Shown here piece by piece: positions 37,641 to 48,428 of a DNA stretch of 64,000 bases (within the stretch, counting starts at the first letter, position 1; each line of letters starts with the position of its first letter). The notes beneath the pieces are model-generated. The model worked only from the letters and a program-made list of their open reading frames with translations. It did not search any database and was not told the origin of the DNA. The DNA is taken from NCBI GenBank assembly GCA_963989245.1, contig OZ022342.1, positions 34,881,179-34,945,178 of the forward strand, written 5' to 3'. This DNA is from Nansenia antarctica (lineage: Eukaryota > Chordata > Actinopteri > Argentiniformes > Microstomatidae). The position numbers and the translations under genes are program-made.

Positions 37641-37802
37641 AGTCTGCTGTTTACATAACACAAAAGATATACATCTATTTTTCAAAATGGATTATTTTTG
37701 TATGTCAAACTCACAGTCTAAGTTCGATTAGTCTACTGTTTACATAACACAAAAGATATACATCTATTTTTCAAAATGGATTCTTTTTGTATGTCAAACA
37801 AT
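37641..37802. repeat. 89-bp tandem duplication
   Basis: AGTCTGCTGTTTACATAACA begins at 37,641 and AGTCTACTGTTTACATAACA at 37,730. About 73 bp are shared with two or three differences. It lies in the ERV-A leader, next to the gypsy-A junction. Confidence 0.9.
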
Positions 37803-37814
37803 TCCTATTTTGTA

Positions 37815-38566
37815 CAACCATGGAGAGTTCCGCCACAGGTATGTCCCCGTTTGAGTGTTCCCTCGGTTATCAACCGCCTCTATTTCCCCAACAGGAGCTG
37901 GAGGTGGCGGTCCCATCCACCAGGGTCCACCTCCGCCGGTGTCGGCGCATCTGGAGAACAGCCCGGGCCGCTCTGCTGCGAGCCACTGAGCGGTCCTGTC
38001 GATGCGCCAACCGGCGGAGGGTGCCGGCCCCGGCCTATCGACCTGGCCAGAAGGTCTGGCTGTTGGCCCGGGACCTGCCCCTCCAGACCTCCCAGACCTC
38101 CTCACGTAAGCTAAACCCACGCTACGTCGGTCCCTATACCGTCGACCGCGTCATCAATGATTCTGCGGTGCGTTTGAACCTCCCGGCCGCTCTCATGGTC
38201 CACCCTGTGTTCCACGTGTCCCTCCTCAAACCCTTCTCCACCAGCCCCCTGTCACCCCCTGCTCCAGCTCCCCCGCCCCCCCAGGTCCTGGATGATGGCG
38301 ACCCTGTGTGGTCGGTGGACCGTCTGCTCGCCGTCCGCCGTAGGGGACGGGGGTTCCAGTATCTGTTGGACTGGGTGGGCTACGGCCCCGAAGACCGGAG
38401 TTGGGTGCCCCCGTCCTATCTCGCTGATCCTGCTCTGCTGGACGAGTTCTACCGGGCCCACCCGGAAGCTCCAGGGCGGTCGTCCGGTGCCTCCCGTCAG
38501 GGGGGGGGGTACTGTTGTGGATCCCGCTTCGGCTCCACTCGTTTCCACCTCGGCACCGCTCGTTGA
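37815..38566 (+). pseudogene. pol: gypsy-A integrase C-terminus and chromodomain
   Basis: Resumes with SSATGMSPFECSLGYQPPLFP after the missing segment, then the GPY/F domain (RYVGPYTVDRVI, HPVFHVSLLKP). A chromodomain follows at about 38,300-38,480 (VDRLLAVRRRGRGFQYLLDW, VGYGPEDRSWVPP), which in chromoviruses targets integration to modified histones. A G-run polypurine tract (38,501-38,509) follows directly. Confidence 0.88.
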
Positions 38567-39260
38567 GACCAATCAGGCCCAATCTGAGACAGCTGCGCCG
38601 GCTCCAGCAGGTGGTTACAATCTAAGGAGGAGAGACCTGCATAAAAGGCCCCACAACCTGCCGTCTGATGCTTGATCAATCTGATCCCCTGTGGTTAGTC
38701 GTCTCGCTCCCTCGTTAGTCTCCAGTGTGTTATAGATCCGAAATTACTTGTTTATTTTTCCCAGTCGTTTTATTATTTTCACCGTTGTTTGTTTTCTCTC
38801 CTCCATCAGTCCACTCCTGCCTGCCTGCCTGCCCTGCCTACCCTCCTGCCTGCCTAACGACTACTCCTCCTGCCTAAGCCCCTGCCTGCCTAACGACTAC
38901 TCCTCCTGCCGAAGCCCCTGCCTGCCTAACGACTACTCCTCCTGCCGAAGCCCCTGCCTGCCTAACGACTACTCCTCCTGCCGAAGCCCCTGCCTGCCTG
39001 CCGACTACCCCCTCCTGCCTAAGCCCCTGCCTGCCTGCCGACTACCCCCCTCCTGCCTAAGCCCCCTGCCTGTCTGCCGACTACCCCTCCTGCCTAACCC
39101 CTGCCTGCCTGCCGACTACTCCCCCTGCCTGACCCCCAATTGCCCTACGACCATTCTCTGCCTAACCCCTTTTAATAAATATCATTATTATTACCCTAGT
39201 CTCTGTGTCCGTCTGTTCTGGGGTACTGCTACATTTGACCGCTTGATTCAGGCCGTAACA
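38513..39260 (+). repeat. gypsy-A 3' LTR
   Basis: Starts TGTTGTGGATCC after the G-rich polypurine tract and ends GGCCGTAACA; 748 bp. It contains a TATA-like CATAAAAGG near 38,640, an imperfect CCTGCCTGCC/GACTACTCCTCC tandem repeat (38,820-39,165) and an AATAAA signal at about 39,173. The minisatellite resumes at the next base. Confidence 0.75.
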
Positions 39261-39541
39261 AGTATAGGTAATATGTCAGTATAGGTAATATGTCAGTGTA
39301 TAGGTAATATGTCAGTATAGGTAATATGTCAGTGTATAAGCAATATGTCAGTGTATAGGTAATTATGTCAGTATAGGTACTATGTCAGTGTATAGGTAAT
39401 ATGTCAGTATAGGTAATATGTCAGTGTATAGGTAATATGTCAGTATAGGTCTGTATAGGTATTATGTCCGTGTATAGGTAATATGTCAGTAGGTAATATG
39501 TCAGTATAGGTAATAATGTATAGGTAATATGTCAGTATAGT
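39261..39541. repeat. 17-19 bp minisatellite, right block
   Basis: The same GTCAGTGTATAGGTAATAT family as at 10,383-12,250, plus-sense. The gypsy-A/ERV nest therefore sits inside one minisatellite locus. Confidence 0.95.
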
Positions 39542-39545
39542 TAAT

Positions 39546-39853
39546 GGTACGCAAGAAGTGCCCATCAAGCCAATCCAACTTGTGGGAGGTGCTTCAGATT
39601 ACCTCAACAAATTAACAGCTAGAATGCCAAAGGTCTGCAATGCTGTAATTTGCTGCATAGGGAGCATTCTTTGACGAAAGCAAAGTTTGAAGGACAAAAT
39701 TATTATTTCAAATAAAAATAATTATTTCTAACCTTGTCAATGTCTTGACTGTATTTTCTATTCATTTTGCAACTCATTTGATAAATAAAAGTGTGAGTTT
39801 TCATGGAAAACATGAAATTGTCTGGGTGACCCCAAACTTTTGAACGGTAGTGT
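39546..39853 (-). mobile_element. Tc1-like transposon end (fragment)
   Basis: Reverse complement begins CACTACCGTTCAAAAGTTTG, a terminal repeat common in teleost Tc1-type elements. About 300 bp of the known 5' non-coding part follows, ending at a GCGTACCATT point. No transposase remains. Confidence 0.7.
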
Positions 39854-40091
39854 ATGTACCGGTCTGGTGTGTTCTGCAACGATATCAGCGACCACTGTTT
39901 CATTGGCTGTGTCAGCCCTACTGACTGACTGTCATTTAGGCAATTTAGGAATAAGGCCTTGCAAGCTGTTTGAAAAACCAAAGTCAGCTATTTCAAAGAA
40001 AATTTCTCCCTCTGTGGTTCTGACCCAAAAATATTCTGGAAAGCCGTGAGAGAGCTTGAAAATAAACCCCCCACTCAGCTGCCTCAGTCAC

Positions 40092-40502
40092 TCAGTGGTG
40101 TAGTCTAGTCTTTTCTAGTGGGTATATTGTGATTTTCCCCTCCCAGCCTCATATCGTTCATTTCGGAATGCCATGAAAATAAATATGCGCTCCCTGTCTA
40201 ACGTTATATATATATAAATTAAATATTATAAGGCTGATCTGTCCATGATAGTGCTGCATTTTGACATATTTCATGTCGCATCTCCCCCCTTTGATGCTAT
40301 ATGACGCTAAAGTTAGTCTCAATGGTCCAAAATTCAAGTGCTTCGGAACACAAACGGGGTGAATTTTATGAATGAAAGTGAAAGTTCTGTCACAAAACAC
40401 CGTAACGTATCCTCACACATTTTTAAGTGGGTATATGGAAATCCTTGGCCTTTTCTAGTGGGTATACGGCGTAGTCCTGCCTATCACATAGACTACACCA
40501 CT
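40092..40502. mobile_element. Small Mutator-like MITE
   Basis: Ends GTGGTGTAGTCTA...TAGACTACACCAC. The LINE sequence CAGTCACTCA is present on the left (40,086-40,095) and again beyond the right side (41,783-41,792), about 10 bp, the size typical of Mutator-type duplications. No gene. Interior contains the GGCTGATCTGTCCATGATAG block also seen at 8000 and 8577. Confidence 0.6.
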
Positions 40503-40507
40503 GCAGT

Positions 40508-41778
40508 CAGGGCCGTTTGGGAGATATGCGAGGCCCTGTGCGAAGTCAGATTTGCGAGGCCTTTTATAATGATGTAGGCTACTATTATAACCGCGCGACA
40601 CGCACGCACCGATATATTGCAAGAAATGCGCTCACATGCTGTGCTGATAGACAATAGAATATCTACTTATTTAGATAGTTTACAACCATGTTTGTTTCAT
40701 TTCAAACCTTTTATACTCGTAAAGGATTAGGATTTAGGATAAAGCAGTCATCATACCCAACATTAAATACGCACAAGCCATTATTGACATGAATAGAGAT
40801 GTTACTCACCACCATGTAGGCCTATCCTTTATGTTGAAAAGCTTACAGCAAAAGCAAAAAGACATGTCCTGTATTTGAGAGTACACAAGCCACTTTCTTT
40901 CTATTTTTTCCCCATTTGGTAGTTTTCGGAGAAATAAAGTTTCACTAAAGTTTCTGTTCTCATTATTTTTAGGATAACTAAATCCAGGTTTCATCTTTGG
41001 GGGACCTCTTCTAATGATCACTTCTGTAACTGTAGAGTCCATATGTACCGACCAATTTACCAGGATCATCATACATGACATATCTGACACCGTAGGCTCG
41101 TCTTGCGTTCCATCACTCTCAGCCCTGCTGCTGCTGCTCTGAGTAGCTCCATCTTCCGCCTCCGTATCCTCTACTTCGCCACTCCTGACCATCATCACCT
41201 GGGGCTGGGCAGCCCCACTGCTGCCTGCCGGTGTAGCTGTTGTCCTCCTCCACCTCCGAGACATCATATTTGCCTCTCAGGGGGGGCTGTGCTGTGCTAC
41301 TACTAGCATTGCTAGTGCTAGCAGTAACGTTAGCTTCTTCGGTGCTAACGGGAGCCTCACTTGTTTTTAGAAATGTTTCAAACGAACCTCTAAGCGAGGC
41401 CCTGAAGCCTTCCTTTCTTTTTTTTTTTCTTTTTTTTTCAGCACCCGATTAACATTTTCTTCCTCGGTCTCGTTCCCTCTGCTTTTTGTCCGTTGCACTA
41501 AGCAGTCACTATGCACAACAAGTGTCAACGCGCGCCCAAAATTCACGTTTCACGTAAGGTGTCATAGGGGGAAATTACTTTTTTCTGTTGCTAAGAATCT
41601 CCCTGTCCTACAGGTATGCTAGATTTTAGATATATGATTGACTATGATTATCACATGTGTGAACATTTAGAAATGTATTAGAGGGCTTTTTTTTTTTTTA
41701 CCCTGCCTCACGCGAGGCCCTCCAAAGCGCGAGGCCCTGTGCCACCGCCCCAGCTAGCCCCCCCTTAAAGCGGCCCTG
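40508..41778 (-). mobile_element. hAT transposon remnant with 8-bp target duplication
   Basis: Ends CAGGGCCGTTT...AAAGCGGCCCTG and is flanked by ACTGCAGT on both sides (40,500-40,507 and 41,779-41,786). The 8-bp duplication and CAGGG termini fit the hAT superfamily. About 1.27 kb; only the N-terminal part of a transposase is left. Confidence 0.88.
40806..41267 (-). pseudogene. hAT transposase N-terminal part with TTF-type zinc finger
   Basis: A 153-codon frame with an acidic/Ser-rich start, then FSETLFLRKLPNGEKIERKW and SFCFCCKLFN, the TTF-type zinc finger of hAT/ZMYM-like transposases. The dimerisation and catalytic domains are absent. Confidence 0.75.
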
Positions 41779-43935
41779 ACTGCAGTCACTCAATGTGGAC
41801 AACATCATTGTCTCAGATGAGGTGCGGAGGCGAGTCTGCTAACCACCCCTGCCTGGCCAATAGGACTTCTCCCTTAAGCCCACCCCACTAATCCCCTGTA
41901 GCCTGTCACCCTCCCCCCAGGCCCCCAGCCCCATTACATAGCTTCACCTTACAGGCTGTCTCGGAGCGTGATGTCTTGGATGAGCTGCTTAGGCTAGACC
42001 CCAAAAAGCCAGCTGGGTCTGATGAGCTGGACCCTTTTAAGACTGCGGCCCCCATCATAGCAGCTCCCCTTGCAGACCTTTTTAACCTGTCCTTTCACAC
42101 AGCTGAAATCCCACGAGCATGGAAAGCAGCGGTAGTGCGTCCTCTGTTCAAGGGAGTAGATCAGGCTGATCCTAACTGTTACAGGCCCATCTCTATACTG
42201 CCTCTATACTGTGTTTATCAAAAGTACTGGAGAAACTTGTAAATAAGCAACTTACTGGATACCTGGATGCTCATAATGTTCTCTCTGATGTTCAATCTGT
42301 TTTTTGTTCTGGTTATGGCTGTGTCACTGCAACCCTGAAAGTCCTGAATGACATTACATCTGCTCTAGACTCATTGTGCTGCAAACTTTATTGATCTAGC
42401 TAAGGCCTTTGACACTGTCGACCACAACATCCTTGCTGCCAGGCTAGGCAGCATTGGGGTCTCGGGACACTCACTGGCGTTGTTCTCAAACTACCTCACT
42501 GACAGGGTGCAACAGGTGAAATCTGAGGACCTTCTCTCACAGCCCCTCCCTGTCAGGTGTACCCCAGAGCTCCATCTTAGCTCCCACTCTTTTTTTTTCC
42601 ATTTACATAAATGATATTGCCTGCTCTGTTATAGATTCATCTATCCATTTCTACGCTGAAGACACAGTCCTTTATGCAGTTGGCCCCTCCCCAGACATAG
42701 TACTGGCATCACTTCAAGATAGTTTCCGCAAGGTTCAGCAGGCCTTCTCCTCCCTAAACCTCCTGCTTAACACCAGCAAGACCAAGGTCATGGTGTTCAG
42801 GAGGAAAGGCTCTGCTGTACCCCCACCAGGCCCTTATGTCACCACCCTTGATGGGGCTGTCCTAGACCAGTTCACTGAATACAAATACTTAGGTATCTGG
42901 CTAGACAGCACCCTATCCTTCTCACACCACATAAACAGGTTACAATCTAAGGTCAAATCTAAACTTGGTTTTCTGTATAGAATACGTTCCACCTTCACTC
43001 GCTCTGCTAAAATAACTCTAGTCCAAATGACAATCCTCCCCATGTTAGACTATGGGGACGTCGTATATAGGACAGCATGCAAGGGCGCACTCAAAAAGCT
43101 GGATGTTCTCTACCACTCTGCTATCCGGTTTGCCACTAACGCCCCTTTCAAAACACACCACTGCACTCTTTACTCCTCTGTCAACTGGCCATCCCTGCAC
43201 ACCCGTCACAATATCCACTGGCTCACGCTCATCTACAAAACCCTCCATGGTCTGTTCCCCCCTACCTGTGTCACTTGCTGCAAATTACTTCTGCTACCCA
43301 CAACACCCGGTCTGCTCACCATATTCTCCTAAAAATTCCCAAAACAAACACTGCACACGGTAAATCTTCGTTCAGGGCTGCTGCAGCCAATGACTGGAAC
43401 AATTTACAGAAAACACTCTGGACACTCTTATTTCCAAATCAGCTTTTAAAGGACTCTATCATGGACATTCTTACTGACACATGCAACAGTTTTTCAACCC
43501 TCTAGTTTTTTTTCCAAACAACCCCCTCAGGGTTGTCTGTCCCATGCATGCCTGTTGACTTTCCTGTGTCTGTCCAAATTTGCATACTGTATTGCTAATT
43601 CTTTTTCTGCTGTGAGTGTGCTTTTCTGCTGTGCTTAATGTTGTGCGGGTTTATGTGGATGTGTGACGCTGTCCCTTAATATTGATGCTCTGACTGTAAG
43701 TGGAGTAGGTGTGGAGATGTATTGTATGTTTCTATATTTTAACTGTGCTGGAAATGCTTGGATATGTGCCGCTGTCTGTCGTGTGTGTTTTTTGTTTTTA
43801 ACATATCACCTGATTTCTTTTCAGCCCCTCCCCCCGTCCCCCCAAGAGGCTTTTGTCTTTTGCCAGGCCACCAATGCAAATAAGAATTAGTTCTTATTGG
43901 CCTGCCTGGTTAAATAAAGGTTAAATAAAAAAATA

Positions 43936-44870
43936 AAAAATATATTTTTTTTGAACATGTCACTTAATTCAAGGGAAGGATGGGAGGAGAAGTTGCAAGG
44001 AAAGAGCATCGCTGAAACGAATCAGTCTATCCTTGTTGTGGCATCCCTCTCTTGACTGAGACCTAGGGTGAGACTGAGGGACAGCGCCCATTCTGGCCTC
44101 AGGGCTGAGTAGCTGCAGGAAAACCCCACAGCTATGCACAGCTGCCCTGCATTCCCCAATTAGCAGAGCTGCAGTGAGAAACCAACTCACAGGAGACATA
44201 AAGAGGGCAGAAACCAGCAGACATGGGGAGTGGCCGAGGCAGACGCACGTTGGGGTGAGAGCCGGACTACGGCACTGTATCTATGTTTAATGTCATTAAC
44301 TGTTTTGTTCTGCTGCCAGACCGATGTGCAGTGACGGTGGGAGAGACCCCAGCAGCACCAGAGATAGAATCCACCGAGACTGGGTCAAACAGAAGCCACC
44401 GAGCCACCCCGGGCTAGACGCCAACCTGATGTGCGCCCCTAGAGGAAGAACCTTTATTGGATTATGCTTCTAACCCCCCCCCCCCCCCCCCCTGAGTTTG
44501 AGTAACGACAGGAACCCTTAAGCTGGCCTTACTGCCCTTGTTCTTTTTTTAGTTAATAAAATACACTTAGAGTGGCTAACTGTTCCTCCTGTTTTGTGTC
44601 GTCTCTGGCTTGTGTGTGCACTTTTCCCCGGTCTCAGCGAGTGGGATGCCAGACCGTGAACTGTCTTTATGGATTTATTCATTAATCAAACATACTAATA
44701 ACAACACAGTGATGCAACAGGAGTTGTTGGACAATTTTATAACGAGTCCTCTTGTGCCCCCTAGTACAGAAATACGGTGTTTGAAAACGCCCATGACGTC
44801 ACGCTTAATGTACTATGACGTAATACAGTAGGCCACTATAAAAGCTGTGTCTTGGATATTGACATGAAAC
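43936..44870. other. Unassigned, LTR-like composition
   Basis: No coding frame. Contains a (C)17 run at 44,477 and a TTAATAAAATACAC polyadenylation-like site at about 44,555. It may be an old solo LTR, but no ends could be set. Confidence 0.3.
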
Positions 44871-47525
44871 TGCCATCAGTACTGTCAAACTCTTCAAACG
44901 TGAGTACCATCGTCACACATGTTGGCACAAATAACACCTCACTGCAACAGTCTGAAGTCCTGAAAAAAACATGATAAGATTCTCTTAAAGAACCTCCAAG
45001 CGACTCTGAAGAATATTGTCATATCCGGCCCTCTTCCATGTTATGGGAGAGGTGATGGTAAGCGGAGTCGTCTTTGCTCTCTCAACAAATGGCTGAGAGA
45101 GCTATGTAGGGATCTAGCTAAAAGGGATCCTCTTCATTAATAATTTAGATTTATTCTGGGAGAGACAAGCGTGATGGCTTACATCCCAATTACAAAGGTG
45201 TTCGATTATTATCAGGAAACATAGAAAATGGTATGGCTCTATGACTAGGCCTGTCTTCCTCTGAACCAACATGTGACTCTGGACAACTCAACTTTGCACT
45301 TTGTAATTAGATCACTATCATCAAAAACATTTATAATTAATGATCTGATTGTCGATAATATGCTTGATTTTATGTGTCTAACAGAAACATGGCTTGGTTC
45401 TGATGGAGTTGTCTCTCTTATAGAAGCTTCTCCCCAAAAATATTTATTTTCCCAAGCTACTGGAAAAAACAAGAAAGGAGGTGGATTAGCAAGTGTATAT
45501 AGTGACAGTTTTAATTGCAAACAAATTACTCTTGGAGATTTCTCCACTTTTGAACATCTAGCTTTATTACTTAAAAATTATACTCCTATTCTCATTGTAG
45601 TGATATATCGCCCACCAAAACCATCCCCAGTATTTCTACAAGAATCTTCAGATCTTTTGTCTGTCATATCAACTGACTATGATAGGTCTCTTGGTTGGTG
45701 ATTTTAATTTTCATATAGATAATGAATCCAAATCTAGAGATTTTATTAATCTATTATCTTCCCTAGATTTTACTCAGCATAACAGAGCCTACTCATAACA
45801 AAGGCCACACACTAGATCTAGTTATTTCAAAAGGATTGAATATTTCTGTGTCCTCTGTTCTAGACATTGCTGTATCAGATCATTACTGTATTTTCTTTAA
45901 GATAACGCTAAATATGAAACAGAAGAATGTGGACCGCATTGTGGACCGCATTGTCAAAAAGTTGTTAAATTCATCAGCAAATGAAAAGTTAATGAGCCTT
46001 ATGAATTCACTCTCTTCACCTTGCGAAATACTCTCGATAGATTACTTAGTTAGAGAGCTTCAACAACAAATGGAGAACTACCCTTGATATTATAGCTCCA
46101 GAAAAAATCTAAAAAGTGTCATCAAAACGCAAAGCACCATGGAAAAATTAAGAACTCTGCCAAGTGAAAAGAAACTGCCGTAAAGCAGAAAGCAAATGGA
46201 GAAAGTCTAAACTACATATACACCTTGACATTTTTAAAAACCAGATCTTTACATATAATAAAGCAATGAAGTTGGCTAGACAAACCTATTTCTCTGATAT
46301 AATTTCTGAAAACAAAGGTAACCCCAAAGTGCTTTTTTCAACCATTGATCGTCTGATTAACCCTTCAGTGGTTGCGTCTGTTGAAAATGAGTCATTTTCT
46401 ACACTTAGATGTAATGAATTTGCTACATTCTTTCAAGGAAAGATTTCCATTATAAGATCAGAAATATCATTTGAGAATTCAAAATCTAATTTGGTACTCC
46501 CAGATGAATTAAGTATGCCTATTGCTGTCATGGATTCATTTGAGCTCGTCAACGGTCCGTGTATGTTTTGTCAGTTCGATATTCCTTTTGAAAACGAAAA
46601 CGTATTGACTTGTCAGCTCGATATTCCTTTTGAAACCGAAGACGGCGTGACTATAATAGCAGTTTATTTTCTATTTCCAGAACACAAACAAGAACATAGA
46701 TGATGTCATACGAGAGAATTCTATTTTCTGTTCCTCTTTGAATCGGCACACTCCAGCCAGGTGGGCGTTGACAAGGAGGGGGTTCGTTCTGACTTTTCCA
46801 AGTTAAAATACAGGGGTTGTACCGAAAACATTTGTGCCGTTACTGTTAGCTGACAAGCTAACATTAGCGTTAGCATTGCATATTTCTGCTATGTAAACTA
46901 CTTCCTTATTAATAAATACGTTAGATTACAGCACGTTAGCTATAACAGATTACGTCACACCTATACGCTATAGTGTTATATGTATTCATAATAGAGGTGT
47001 TAACGTTACTTTGGGTGTTTTGGTGTGGATTAATTTAGCTTTAACAAGCACCATGGCTTGGACGCAATGATTAACAATGATAGCTAGAAACCGTATTAAC
47101 CTTATGTAGGCTAGCCTACCTCACAACCTGCCAAGCAGCTTATGTCCTACTGTGTGCATTCATGTTATGGAGCTGTCTGGAGCTGTCTGGAGCTGTCTAA
47201 TGGGCATCCTGGATCCTGCCAGATTTCACAGTAGCTATATATTAGTTTCCTCAATCCTGATTCTACCAGAGTGAACCGGTCTCACTAATTCATCATGAAT
47301 ATCATCTGTGCTACATGCCAAGTCAATAACATTCCAGCTGAACCTTCTAATGTCTTAACGTCTGCCTCCGTGTGGTCTATATTTTCAGACAACCACCAAT
47401 CTCTCCTCACTACACTGTCTGAGGCCCCATCTATCATAGGGGTTAGACTCCTAACCCTGTCTGCAAGTGGACTCTGAAGGTCCTGTGTAAAGGTGAGACA
47501 TGGAGAAAGGCATGGACACACACAG

Positions 47526-47528
<3 letters not shown>

Positions 47529-47573
<45 letters not shown>
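47529..47573. repeat. (AC)n microsatellite in the left arm
   Basis: About 45 bp of CA repeats. The corresponding right-arm tract at 60,783-60,800 is much shorter, so it has expanded (or contracted) after arm duplication. Confidence 0.95.
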
Positions 47574-47576
<3 letters not shown>

Positions 47577-48428
47577 CACATGATTGCATACACAATGTTT
47601 ACATTTGTAAAGCACTAATGTCTATTCCATGAAGATAAGAGTCTGAGGAGGGAATCATCATCAATGCTTCTCTCCTCTGCTTGTCTGACAGCTCCCAATA
47701 GCAGGTCATGTGGTGCAGAGGCAGGGCCTGTGAACCACCACACCTTCAGCTGGATTCAGGTGAAGAACAGTCACAAGCAGAGCTGTAGATCATCAGCAGC
47801 AGCCAAGGGAGAGCCTTCTTCTTCCTCCATCTCTCGCAGAGCAGAGCAGAATGGCTACTCTTATTCTCAATAAGTCTAACGCCTTTGAAAGTAATCATGA
47901 AGTTCACATCCCACAGGGCAAACCATGTAATATTAAGAATTTCCATCGAGCTGTACTTCTCCATGTTATTGTTACTCATAAGGCCTGGGTATGACTGGTA
48001 AATACATGTGGCCAACACATCTCACACCAGATTACTTTTATTTGACTATTACTCACCACAAAAGCATTCATACATCGTTTTTCATTTGAACTCAGCATTT
48101 ACTTGAATATATTTTGTTTGCAATCTTATTTATTGCAATTTCATCTGTTGTAGTGTGTGTGTAGTTCATGTTTAATTCACATTACATGGGACCCCTCACC
48201 TTGGTCACAATCTCTTTGATTCTCCACCATTGAGATAAAGGAATTCAGAGTATGTATAAACTACCATGGCAATAAACTGATTCTGATTTAAGCTTGTAGG
48301 CTGCAGTTTTTCAGACAACCGGCTATGGCTAGTGCACTCTTACGCTAAGTAGTGTGTAGTAATGTATGTAAATGTATAATAAATCCACGTGTTTACAGTT
48401 ATGTACTTTATTTATTCCGTAATAAACC

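Larger units (their letters stand above)
15910..37810 (-). mobile_element. Endogenous retrovirus ERV-A (gag-pro-pol-env), lacking its 5' LTR
   Basis: Minus-strand provirus. Along its own sense it reads gag (37,156-35,470), pro/RT (35,388-33,896), RT remainder (23,859-23,072), RNase H, integrase, env (21,269-19,754), then a polypurine tract and 3' LTR (16,428-15,910). Inserted in it are ERV-B (in RT) and an L2 LINE (between env and the polypurine tract). Nothing similar to the 3' LTR is found at 37,160-37,820, so the 5' LTR is lost. Frameshifts in gag, pol and env and two in-frame stops in pol show a defective copy. The Env CX6CC motif and furin-like site suggest a gamma/epsilon-type retrovirus. 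Confidence 0.88.
12254..39260 (+). mobile_element. Ty3/gypsy chromovirus retrotransposon (gypsy-A), 5'-truncated and split
   Basis: Coding order gag, protease, RT, RNase H, integrase, chromodomain, then a 3' LTR. The left part (12,254-15,909) ends inside the integrase core. The right part resumes at about 37,815, just after the core, and runs to the LTR end at 39,260. The intervening 21.9 kb is ERV-A and its own insertions. No 5' LTR or primer site is present: gag starts abruptly beside the inverted minisatellite. About 70 bp of integrase is missing at the split. Frame breaks and stops show it is dead. Confidence 0.9.
39870..43935 (+). mobile_element. LINE (plus strand) interrupted by two DNA transposons
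   Basis: An endonuclease end (CNDISDHCFIG) at about 39,878 leads to ENKPPTQLPQSL at 40,091. The LINE resumes at 41,787 (NVDNIIVSDEV, then KKPAGSDELDPF). RT motifs include YRPISILP, a degenerate FDTVDH, FYAEDTVLYA (Asp to Glu in the YADD box, about 42,650) and KYLGIWLDSTLSF at 42,880. It ends with GCCTGCCTGGTTAAATAAAG and an A-rich tail. Several frameshifts; CR1/Rex-like group, family not assigned. Confidence 0.8.

Noticed and set aside
38748..39284. 178-codon Pro/Cys-rich open frame
   Set aside because: It is the tandem CCTGCCTGCC repeat in the gypsy-A LTR.
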